From assembly GCF_032681285.1 (NCBI RefSeq), contig NZ_CP136336.1:3831001-3895000 (forward strand): a DNA stretch of 64,000 nt, written 5' to 3'. The stretch's first letter is position 1, and every line of letters begins with the position of its first letter. The notes under the pieces were generated by a model. The model saw only the letters and a list, made by a program, of their open reading frames with translations, did not search any database and had not been told where the DNA came from. Of the stretch, positions 44,000 to 51,753 are shown piece after piece. The position numbers and the translations under genes are program-made. The DNA comes from Piscinibacter gummiphilus. Lineage in GTDB: Bacteria > Pseudomonadota > Gammaproteobacteria > Burkholderiales > Burkholderiaceae_C.

Positions 44000-45301
44000 C
44001 TACGGTGCCGGGAATCGCACCTGCACACGCAGGCCGCCGAGCGGCGAATCGGAGAGCGTGACCGAAGCCCCGTGGCGCGCGGCCACGCTCTTGACGATTG
44101 CCAAGCCCAGGCCGGTACCTTCTTCGCCACCCGCCGCACGCCGGTAAAAGCGGTCGAACACCCGTTCACGTTCCGAGGGGGGAATGCCGGCACCGGCATC
44201 GTCGACCTGCAGCACCGGCGCGCCCTGCTCCACCGACACCCGCAGCTCCACCTGCGAACCACGCGGCGCGTAACGCACCGCGTTGTCGGCGAGGTTGCGC
44301 ACGAGCGCCGTGAGGCCCTGCCGTTCGCCGCGCACCGTCACGGGCGTGTCGGCCTGCAGCGCGAAGCGGCTGCCGCGCGACAAGGCATACGGCACCGTGT
44401 CGGCCACCGCTTGGCGCACGAGTTCGCAGAGGTCGAGCTCCTCCATCGCGGGCGGCTGCGCGCCGGGCTCGCTGCGCGCGAGCGCGAGAAGCTGCTCGAC
44501 GATGCGCGCGGCACGGTCGACCCCGTCGGAGAGCGCGGTCACCGCCTCCATGCGCGCGGCGTCGTCGGGCGCGCGGCGCAGCGACTCGATCTGCAGCTTG
44601 AGCGCGGTGAGCGGCGAGCGCAGCTCGTGCGCCGCATCCGAGAGGAAGGCCCGCTGCGTGTCGAGCGTCTGGCCCAGCCGCTGCAGGAGACCGTTCAGCG
44701 CGTTGACGAGCGGCGACACCTCGTCGGGCAGGCCCTCGACGCCGAGCGGCTGCAGCAGCTTGCCGTCGCGTGCCTTGACGTCGTTGGCCACCCGGTTGAG
44801 CGGCGAGAGCGCCATCGCCGACAACCACCACGCGAGCGCTGCCAGCAGCGGCACCAGCACGAGCAAGGGGATCACGCTGCGCAAGGCCGCCTCGGCGGCG
44901 AGCCGCTGGCGCGTGGCGAGCGGCTGCGCGACCTGGATCACGCGGCCCGGCGTCGCCACGCTGTAGGTGCGCCAGACCACGCCCTTCACGCTCACGTCGG
45001 CCAGGCCGAGCAGCGCACGCGACGGCAGTTCCTCGTGCGGGCGGGTCGCGTAGATGCTGCGGCCGTCGAGCGTCCAGATCTGCACCACGAAATCGAGCTG
45101 CTCGTTGGCCAGCGCATCGGCCTGCGTCTGGCTCACCTCGCCCTGGTCGCGCAGCGAGAGCGCCATCTGGCGCAGCTGGTAGTCGAAGAGGGCTTCGGTC
45201 TCGGCGAGCACGTTGCGGTAGGTCGCGCCGCCCATCACCACCGCGATGAGGGCCAGCATGCCGAGCAGCACCAGCAGCAGTCTGGCTCGGATGGACCTCA
45301 T
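44000..45301 (-). CDS. Sensor histidine kinase of a QseC/TctE-like two-component system
   Basis: A 433-residue membrane kinase: helix 1 about residues 7-28, a periplasmic domain of the 2CSK_N type (NVLAETEALFDYQLRQM), helix 2 around 150-170, HAMP, the H-box DAAHELRSPLTALKLQI with the phosphorylated histidine, and an ATPase domain (VRNLADNAVRYAPRGSQ, DAGAGIPPSER, GTGLGLAIVKSV). Its start overlaps the stop of the response regulator gene by 4 bases. The signal is not readable. Confidence 0.92.
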   Translation of the reverse strand: MRSIRARLLLVLLGMLALIAVVMGGATYRNVLAETEALFDYQLRQMALSLRDQGEVSQTQADALANEQLDFVVQIWTLDGRSIYATRPHEELPSRALLGLADVSVKGVVWRTYSVATPGRVIQVAQPLATRQRLAAEAALRSVIPLLVLVPLLAALAWWLSAMALSPLNRVANDVKARDGKLLQPLGVEGLPDEVSPLVNALNGLLQRLGQTLDTQRAFLSDAAHELRSPLTALKLQIESLRRAPDDAARMEAVTALSDGVDRAARIVEQLLALARSEPGAQPPAMEELDLCELVRQAVADTVPYALSRGSRFALQADTPVTVRGERQGLTALVRNLADNAVRYAPRGSQVELRVSVEQGAPVLQVDDAGAGIPPSERERVFDRFYRRAAGGEEGTGLGLAIVKSVAARHGASVTLSDSPLGGLRVQVRFPAP

Positions 45302-45978
45302 ACGGGAACGAAGTAACCCACGCCACGCATGTTCTGGATGAACTCGGCCCCGAGCTTGCGGCGCAGCTGGTGGATGTAGACGCTGACGGCGTTGCTCTCG
45401 ATCTCGTCGCCCCAGCCATAGAGCTTGTCTTCGAGCTGGGCGCGCGAGAGCAGCGCGCCGGGGCGTGTCATCAGCGCTTCCAGCACCGCGAACTCGCGCG
45501 CCGAGAGGATCACCGGCTGGCCGTCCTGCGTGACCTGGCGGGTGGCCGGGTCGAGCGTCACGCCGCGGTGCGAGAGCTGGGGTTGCGCACGCCCGCTGTG
45601 GCGGCGCATCACGGCACGCATGCGGGCGTTGAGCTCTTCGAGTTCGAAGGGCTTGGCGAGGTAGTCATCGGCCCCGGCGTCGAGGCCCTTCACGCGGTCG
45701 CCGAGCGCATCGCGCGCGGTGAGCACGATCACCGGCGTGGCATCGGCCCGGCCGCGCAGCCAGCGCAGCACGCCCAGGCCGCCCTCGCCGCTCGGCGCCG
45801 CATCGGCCGTGGGGGGCAGGCCGAGGTCGAGCAGCACCAGGTCGAATTTCTCGGTGCCGAGCGTGGCCTGCGCGGCGCCGGTGTCGCGCACCCAGTCCAC
45901 GGCGTGGCCCTCCTGGCGCAGGGTGTTGCGCAGGCTGTCGCCGATCATGCGGTCGTCTTCGACGAGGAGGATGCGCAT
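45298..45978 (-). CDS. OmpR-family response regulator (QseB/TctD-like)
   Basis: A 226-residue regulator: receiver domain MRILLVEDDRMIGDSLRNTL with phosphoacceptor Asp51 (LVLLDLGLPP), Lys in LAKPFELEEL, and a C-terminal winged helix (LSAREFAVLEALMTRPGALLSR, VSVYIHQLRRKLG). The receiver has an unusual insertion after LGLPP (TADAAPSGEGG). The ATG at 45978 is chosen from the family N-terminus. It is divergent from the TAXI protein gene, 62 bases apart, and may regulate it. Confidence 0.93.
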   Translation of the reverse strand: MRILLVEDDRMIGDSLRNTLRQEGHAVDWVRDTGAAQATLGTEKFDLVLLDLGLPPTADAAPSGEGGLGVLRWLRGRADATPVIVLTARDALGDRVKGLDAGADDYLAKPFELEELNARMRAVMRRHSGRAQPQLSHRGVTLDPATRQVTQDGQPVILSAREFAVLEALMTRPGALLSRAQLEDKLYGWGDEIESNAVSVYIHQLRRKLGAEFIQNMRGVGYFVPV

Positions 45979-46040
45979 CTGGTTGCAGGGCCAAGGGTCA
46001 AGAAACAAACAACGAAAAAGCATACGGTATCGTTCCCGCC

Positions 46041-47390
46041 ATGCCCAAAGTCCTGCGCAACACACTGCTGTCGGCCCGCGACCTGCTCGTCACCGCCGGC
46101 CCTTTCCTGCTGCTGGCCGTGGCCTTGCTCGTGCTCGCCTACTGGGTGCTCGACCCCACGCCACCGCGCAAGGTGGTGCTGGCCACCGGCGTCGACCAGG
46201 GCGCGTATGCCGAGTTCGGCAAGCGCTACGCGCAATACCTGAAGCAGCACGGCATCACCGTCGAGCTGCGCGCCACCAACGGCGCCAACGAGAACCTCAA
46301 GTTGCTGCGCGACCCGGCCTCGGGCGTCGACATCGCCTTCGTGCAAGGCGGCGCCGACGAGCGCGACCGCCGGCCTGCGGACGAGGAAGAGGACTCGCTG
46401 GTCTCGCTGGGCAGCCTCTTCTACGAGCCGGTGTGGATCTTCTACCGCGAGGACTCCGCCCAGCGTCTCCTGAAGAAAGACAGCCTCGAAAGCCTGGCGC
46501 AGCTGCCGAGCTGGAAGCTCAACATCGGCGCCCGCGGCAGCGGCGTGCCGCACCTGATGCGCCGCCTGCTCGAGGCCAACAAGATCGACATGGCGGCCAT
46601 CACCATCCTGCGCGAGGCACAGACGCCCGCGGTGCAAGGCCTGCTCGAAGGCCGCATCGACGCGATCACCTTCGCCAGCGCCCCCGAGTCCTTGATGGTG
46701 CAGATGCTGCTGCAGACGCCCGGCATCAGGCTCTTCAGCTTCTCGCAGGCCGACGCCTACTCGCGCCGCTTCGCCTTCCTGAGCCCGGTGACGCTGCCGC
46801 GCGGCGTGGTCGACCTCGCGGCCGACAGCCCGCCGGCCGACGTGCACCTCGTCGCGCCCACCGCCACGCTGGTGGCGCGCCAGGGCACGCATCCGGCGCT
46901 GATCCAGCTCTTCGTGCAGGCCGCGCAGCAGATCCACGGGGAAGCGGGCTGGTTCCAGCGCAAGGGCGACTTCCCCAGCATCAAGGGCACCGAGCGCCCG
47001 CTCGCCGACGAGGCCCAGCGCTACTACGCGAAGGGCCCGCCCTTCCTGCAGCGCTTCCTGCCGTTCTGGGTGGCCAACCTGGTCGACCGCATGTGGGTCG
47101 CGCTGGTGTCGATCATCGCCATCCTCATCCCGCTGAGCCGCGTGGTGCCACCGCTGTACGAGTTCCGCATCCGCTCGCGGGTGTTCCGCTGGTACGGCCG
47201 GCTGCGCGTGGTGGAAGATGCGCAGGGCAAGCGCCCGAACGAAGAGCTGCTCAAGGAGCTCGACGACATCGAGCACAGCGTGGAGCATGTGTCGGTGCCG
47301 CTCAGCTATGCGGATGAGCTGTATGCGCTGCGCAGCCATATCCAGCTGGTGCGGGGGCGGTTGACGGTGACGGAGCGTCCCCCCGCGTGA
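46041..47390 (+). CDS. TAXI-family (TRAP-associated) binding protein with terminal membrane helices
   Basis: A 449-residue protein. A membrane helix near residues 17-37 precedes a periplasmic binding fold: VLATGVDQGAYAEFGKRYAQYL, SGVDIAFVQGGADERD, LEGRIDAITFASAPESLM. It matches the TAXI group of TRAP solute-binding subunits. Near residue 350 a second hydrophobic segment (MWVALVSIIAILIPLSRVV) anchors a cytoplasmic tail with a charged helix. Domain family is solid; partner permeases are not in the window, so it may be a receptor instead of a transporter part. Confidence 0.85.
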   Translation: MPKVLRNTLLSARDLLVTAGPFLLLAVALLVLAYWVLDPTPPRKVVLATGVDQGAYAEFGKRYAQYLKQHGITVELRATNGANENLKLLRDPASGVDIAFVQGGADERDRRPADEEEDSLVSLGSLFYEPVWIFYREDSAQRLLKKDSLESLAQLPSWKLNIGARGSGVPHLMRRLLEANKIDMAAITILREAQTPAVQGLLEGRIDAITFASAPESLMVQMLLQTPGIRLFSFSQADAYSRRFAFLSPVTLPRGVVDLAADSPPADVHLVAPTATLVARQGTHPALIQLFVQAAQQIHGEAGWFQRKGDFPSIKGTERPLADEAQRYYAKGPPFLQRFLPFWVANLVDRMWVALVSIIAILIPLSRVVPPLYEFRIRSRVFRWYGRLRVVEDAQGKRPNEELLKELDDIEHSVEHVSVPLSYADELYALRSHIQLVRGRLTVTERPPA

Positions 47391-47424
47391 CGTCTCTCGC
47401 CCAGCATCAATAACAAGAGCAAAG

Positions 47425-48828
47425 ATGAAACCCCGCCCCAACCACAAACCCAAGGTCATCATCATCGGCTGCGGCTTCGGCGGCCTCGAGGCCGTGAAGG
47501 CCCTCTCGAGAGCCGCCGTCGACATCACGCTGATCGACCGCACCAACCACCACCTCTTCCAGCCGCTGCTGTACCAGGTGGCCACGGCCGGCCTCTCCGC
47601 ACCGGCCATCTCGGCGCCCATCCGCCACATTCTTCGCCGCGAGATAAAGCGCGGCAACCTCACGGTGCTGCAGGCCGAGGTGACGGCCATCGACGCGGCC
47701 GACAAGTCGGTGGTGCTCGACGACGGCGAGCGGCTCGACTATGACCACCTCATCGTCGCCGCCGGCGCCACGCACAGCTACTTCGGCCACGACGAGTGGG
47801 CGACCCACGCGCCGGGACTCAAGACGCTGGCCGACGCGTTCGACATCCGCGCCCGGGTGATCGGAGCTTTCGAGCACGCCGAGCGCTGCGCCAACCCGGA
47901 CGAGCGTGCCGCGTGGATGAGCTTCGTGGTCGTGGGCGCGGGCCCGACCGGCGTCGAAATGGCGGGCACGCTGGCCGAGATCGCGCAGCACACACTCGCG
48001 CAACAATTCCGCCGCATCGACTCCAAGCTCGCCCGCGTGGTGCTGCTCGAAGGGTCCGACCGCGTGCTCGGCACCTTCGTGCCCGCACTGTCGCAACGCG
48101 CGCGCGAGCAGTTGAAACGCCTGAAGGTCGACGTGCGCACCGGCTGCAAGGTGACCACCATCGACGAGACCGGCGTCACCTACGACGGCCACGAAGGCGA
48201 CGTGCAGTTCAGCAACCACCTGCCCACGCGCACCGTGGTGTGGGCGGCCGGTGTGGCCGGCTCGCCGCTCGGCCGCTCGCTCGCCGCCACCGCCCATGCC
48301 GAACTCGACCGCGCCGGCCGTGTGGTCGTGCAACCCGATCTCAGCCTGCTCGACCACCCCGAGGTCTACGTGATCGGCGACCTCGCCGCCGCCCGCAGCT
48401 ACGGCCCCGATCTCCCCAAGGCCGACCCCAAGCCCGTGCCCGGCGTGAGCCCGGCCGCCAAGCAGATGGGGCGGCTGGCCGCGGCCAACATCCTGCGCCG
48501 CCTGAAGCACGAGCCGACCGAAGCCTTCCGCTACCGCGACTACGGCAGCCTCGCGACCATCGGCCGCCGTGCGGCGGTGGTCGACCTCGCCGTGCCGGTG
48601 TTCGGTGCCCTGCGCTTCTCGGGCTTCTTCGCCTGGCTCTTCTGGCTCTTCGCCCACATCTGGTTCCTGATCGGCTTTCGCAACCGGCTGGTGGTGCTGA
48701 TCGACTGGGCCTGGGCCTACATGACCTTCGAGCGCCATGCCCGCGTGGTGGCCGAGGCGCCGCACCGGCCCGGGCCGCCCCTCACCCCACCCCTGCAGGA
48801 CGCGCCCGACACCCAGCCTCTTGCGTGA
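47425..48828 (+). CDS. Type II NADH:quinone oxidoreductase (NDH-2-like)
   Basis: A 467-residue FAD flavoprotein: FAD site VIIIGCGFGGLEAVKAL, NAD site VVVGAGPTGVEMAGTL, the VWAAGVAGSPLGRSLA motif and AYVIGDLAA-like VYVIGDLAAAR. A C-terminal hydrophobic region (FAWLFWLFAHIWFLIG; LVVLIDWAWAYM) anchors it to the inner membrane, as in bacterial NDH-2. It passes electrons from NADH to quinone without proton pumping. It starts 34 bases after the TAXI gene and could be co-transcribed. Confidence 0.9.
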   Translation: MKPRPNHKPKVIIIGCGFGGLEAVKALSRAAVDITLIDRTNHHLFQPLLYQVATAGLSAPAISAPIRHILRREIKRGNLTVLQAEVTAIDAADKSVVLDDGERLDYDHLIVAAGATHSYFGHDEWATHAPGLKTLADAFDIRARVIGAFEHAERCANPDERAAWMSFVVVGAGPTGVEMAGTLAEIAQHTLAQQFRRIDSKLARVVLLEGSDRVLGTFVPALSQRAREQLKRLKVDVRTGCKVTTIDETGVTYDGHEGDVQFSNHLPTRTVVWAAGVAGSPLGRSLAATAHAELDRAGRVVVQPDLSLLDHPEVYVIGDLAAARSYGPDLPKADPKPVPGVSPAAKQMGRLAAANILRRLKHEPTEAFRYRDYGSLATIGRRAAVVDLAVPVFGALRFSGFFAWLFWLFAHIWFLIGFRNRLVVLIDWAWAYMTFERHARVVAEAPHRPGPPLTPPLQDAPDTQPLA

Positions 48829-48880
48829 CGAGGCGGGCCGAAGACCTCGCCGCCAGCCAGGGCAACCCGCAGGCCACTCC

Positions 48881-48886
48881 TAGAAT
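48881..48886 (+). promoter_or_regulatory. Candidate -10 box of the aminopeptidase P gene
   Basis: TAGAAT lies 58 bases before the ATG in the 116-base gap after the NDH-2 gene. No strong -35 partner is seen. Identical TAGAAT boxes lie before argD (2402) and rdgC (50794). Confidence 0.35.
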
Positions 48887-48944
48887 CAAACCCACCTTGG
48901 CGCCGGCCCGTCCCGGGCAGGCCGCAGCCCGATCGGACCCGACC

Positions 48945-50777
48945 ATGGACACCCGCACCTCCCCCATCCGCCTGCGCCTCGAGCGCGTGCGCGACGCGCT
49001 GAAGCAGCAAGGCCTCGCGGCGGTGCTCGTGCCCTCCAGCGACCCGCATCTGTCCGAATACCTGCCGGAGCGCTGGCAGGGCCGCCAGTGGCTCTCGGGC
49101 TTCACCGGCTCGATGGGCACGCTGGCAGTCGCGCTCGACAAGGCCGCCCTTTTCGCCGACAGCCGCTATTGGGTGCAGGCCGAGGCCGAGATCGCCGGCA
49201 CCGGCATCGAGCTCGTGAAGATCCCCACCGGCGCCGCCGCCCATCACCTCGACTGGCTCGCCACCACCGTGAAGGCGGGCGACACCGTCGGCGTCGACGG
49301 CAGCGTGCTCGGCCTGGCCGCAGCGCAAGCGCTCAAGAGCCGGCTCGCCGCCGCAGGCGTGAAGTTGCGCACCGACTTCGACGTGCTCGCCGCCATCTGG
49401 CCCGAGCGCCCGGGCCTCCCCGACGCGCCCGTCTACGAGCATCGGCCACCGCACGCGCCACTCGCCCGCGGTGCGAAGCTCGCGAAGGTGCGCGAGGCGA
49501 TGGCCCGCCACGGTGCGAACCAGCACTTCGTCTCGACGGTGGACGACATCGCGTGGCTCTTCAACCTGCGCGGCGCCGACGTCACCTACAACCCGGTCTT
49601 CCTCGCCCACGCGCTGATCGGCCTGCACGGGGCCACGCTCTTCGTGGCCGACGGCAAGGTGCCAGCCGCCGTGCAGGCCGCCTTGATAGCCGATGGTGTG
49701 GCGCTCGCACCCTACGCCGAAGCCGGTGCCGCGCTCCAGGCCCTCGGCGCGCAAGACACCCTGCTCATCGACCCGTCGCGCGTGACGCTCGGCCTGCGCG
49801 AGAACGTGCCGGCTGGCGTGAAGGTGATCGAAGCGATCAACCCCAGCACGCTTTTCAAGAGCCGCAAGAGCAGCGCCGAGGCGGCGCACATCCGCGAGGC
49901 GATGGCGCAGGACGGCGCGGCGATGTGCGAGTTCTACGCGTGGTTCGAGCAGACTCTCGGAAAAGAACGCATCACCGAACTCACCATCGACGAGAAGCTC
50001 TCGGCCGCACGCGCCAAGCGCCCCGGCTTCGTGGGCCTGAGCTTCTCCACCATCGCCGGCTTCAACGCGAACGGCGCGATGCCGCACTACCGGGCCACCC
50101 CCGAGTCGCACGCCGAGATCATGGGCAAAGGCGAAGGCCAGGGCCTGCTGCTGATCGACTCCGGCGGCCAGTACCTCGGCGGCACCACCGACATCACCCG
50201 CGTCTGGCCCATCGGCACGCCCAACGCAGCGCAGCAGCGCGACTACACCCTGGTGCTGCGCGGCACCATCGCGCTCAGCCGCACGCGCTTCCCGCGTGGC
50301 ACGCTCTCGCCGATGCTTGACGCCATCGCCCGCGCCCCGCTGTGGGAGCAGGGCCTCGACTACGGCCACGGCACCGGCCACGGCGTGGGCTACTTCCTCA
50401 ACGTGCACGAAGGCCCGCAGAGCATCTCGAAGGCCGTGCCCACGCCGCACATGGCGATGGAGCCCGGCATGGTCACGAGCATCGAGCCCGGCCTGTACCG
50501 CGAAGGCCAGTGGGGCATCCGCATCGAGAACCTGGTGCTCAACGTGCCGGCCCAAGATCCAGCGGTCAACGCCGAGGGCGGCCGCTTTGGCGAGTTCCTC
50601 GAATTCGAGACGCTCACGCTCTGCCCCATCGACACGCGCTGCATCGACCGCAGCCTGCTGCGCCAGGACGAGATCGACTGGCTCAACCGCTACCACGCCA
50701 CAGTGCGCGAGCGGCTCGCACCGCTCGTGACGGGTGACGCACTCGCCTGGCTCACCGAGCGCACGAAACCCCTCTGA
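48945..50777 (+). CDS. Aminopeptidase P-family (M24) metallopeptidase
   Basis: A 610-residue enzyme of the long aminopeptidase P type, which removes an N-terminal residue before proline. Two creatinase-like N-terminal domains (YLPERWQGRQWLSGFTGSMG; DDIAWLFNLRGADV) precede the pita-bread catalytic domain with metal ligands in LIDSGGQYLGGTTDITR (Asp), GHGTGHGVGYF (His), TSIEPGLY (Glu) and IRIENLVL (Glu). A C-terminal extension is typical of the eukaryote-like group. The start MDTRTSPIRLRLERVRDAL at 48945 is set by family alignment. Confidence 0.92.
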   Translation: MDTRTSPIRLRLERVRDALKQQGLAAVLVPSSDPHLSEYLPERWQGRQWLSGFTGSMGTLAVALDKAALFADSRYWVQAEAEIAGTGIELVKIPTGAAAHHLDWLATTVKAGDTVGVDGSVLGLAAAQALKSRLAAAGVKLRTDFDVLAAIWPERPGLPDAPVYEHRPPHAPLARGAKLAKVREAMARHGANQHFVSTVDDIAWLFNLRGADVTYNPVFLAHALIGLHGATLFVADGKVPAAVQAALIADGVALAPYAEAGAALQALGAQDTLLIDPSRVTLGLRENVPAGVKVIEAINPSTLFKSRKSSAEAAHIREAMAQDGAAMCEFYAWFEQTLGKERITELTIDEKLSAARAKRPGFVGLSFSTIAGFNANGAMPHYRATPESHAEIMGKGEGQGLLLIDSGGQYLGGTTDITRVWPIGTPNAAQQRDYTLVLRGTIALSRTRFPRGTLSPMLDAIARAPLWEQGLDYGHGTGHGVGYFLNVHEGPQSISKAVPTPHMAMEPGMVTSIEPGLYREGQWGIRIENLVLNVPAQDPAVNAEGGRFGEFLEFETLTLCPIDTRCIDRSLLRQDEIDWLNRYHATVRERLAPLVTGDALAWLTERTKPL

Positions 50778-50793
50778 CCGGAAGGCCGCGCCC

Positions 50794-50799
50794 TAGAAT
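50794..50799 (+). promoter_or_regulatory. Candidate -10 box of rdgC
   Basis: TAGAAT ends 9 bases before the rdgC ATG. If used, the mRNA would begin at or almost at the start codon, a near-leaderless message. No clear -35 element is visible. Confidence 0.35.
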
Positions 50800-50808
50800 C
50801 CGCGGCCC

Positions 50809-51753
50809 ATGTTCAAGAACGCCCTCATCTACCGAATCGGCTCCTGGGAGCCGCCCTCCTCCACCGAGATCGAAAAGCGCCTGCTCAACGGCCGTTTCGT
50901 CGAGTGCGGAGCCTCGCAACCCGAATCGGCCGGCTGGGTCGAGCCACGCGGCGAGAAACACGCCGCGCTGATGGAAGGCGTGGGCGGCCAGCTCATCCTG
51001 AAGCTGTGCACCGAGCGCAAGGCGGTGCCGAGCCAGGTCATCAAGAACCAGCTCGAAGCCGAACTCGACAAGATCGAGGCCGACACCGGCCGCCGCCCCA
51101 AGGGCAAGAAGGCCAAGGAGCTGAAGGAAGACATCGTGCACGGCCTCCTGCCGCGCGCCTTCCCCAAGCGCTCGACGACGATGGTGTGGATCGACCCGCG
51201 CGCGCAGCTCGTGGTCGTCGGCGCCGGCAGCACCAAGGCGGCCGACCGCGTGGTCTCGCTGCTGGTGGAACTGCTCGGCGGTGGCATCACGCTCACGCTC
51301 CTGCAGACCGAGACCTCTCCCGCCACCGCGATGGCCGACTGGCTCAAGACCCGCGAAGCCCCGGCGGGCTTCAGCATCGACCGCGAGTGCGAGCTGAAGC
51401 AGCCCGACAGCGAGAAAGCCACCGTGCGCTACGCCCGCCACACGCTGGACATCGAAGAGGTCGGCGAGCACATCGCGCAGGGCAAGTTGCCCACTTCGCT
51501 TGCGATGACGTGGAACGGGCGTGTCTCCTTCGTGCTCAACGAAGCGATGGCGCTCAAGAAGATCAAGCTGCTCGACGTGGCGCTCGAAGGCGCGGGCATG
51601 TCAAACCAAAGCGCGGGCAAGGGCGACGACAACGGCTTCGACACCGACGTGGCCATCACCACCGGCGAGCTGTCGCAGCTGATCCCTCAGCTGATCGATG
51701 CGCTGGGTGGCGAGCTGAAGCGCGATCAGCCGCCGATCGCGAAAGCGGCTTAG
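50809..51753 (+). CDS. rdgC: Recombination-associated protein RdgC
   Basis: RdgC is a ring-shaped DNA-binding protein associated with the nucleoid that modulates RecA. The 314-residue product starts MFKNALIYRIGSW, with VEPRGEKHAALMEGVGGQLILKL, the basic segment GRRPKGKKAKELKEDI (DNA-binding side) and AMTWNGRVSFVLNEAMALKKIKLLD. The length matches the family (about 300). It converges on the papain-lipase gene, with overlapping stop codons (4 bases). No strong ribosome site precedes the ATG. Confidence 0.96.
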   Translation: MFKNALIYRIGSWEPPSSTEIEKRLLNGRFVECGASQPESAGWVEPRGEKHAALMEGVGGQLILKLCTERKAVPSQVIKNQLEAELDKIEADTGRRPKGKKAKELKEDIVHGLLPRAFPKRSTTMVWIDPRAQLVVVGAGSTKAADRVVSLLVELLGGGITLTLLQTETSPATAMADWLKTREAPAGFSIDRECELKQPDSEKATVRYARHTLDIEEVGEHIAQGKLPTSLAMTWNGRVSFVLNEAMALKKIKLLDVALEGAGMSNQSAGKGDDNGFDTDVAITTGELSQLIPQLIDALGGELKRDQPPIAKAA

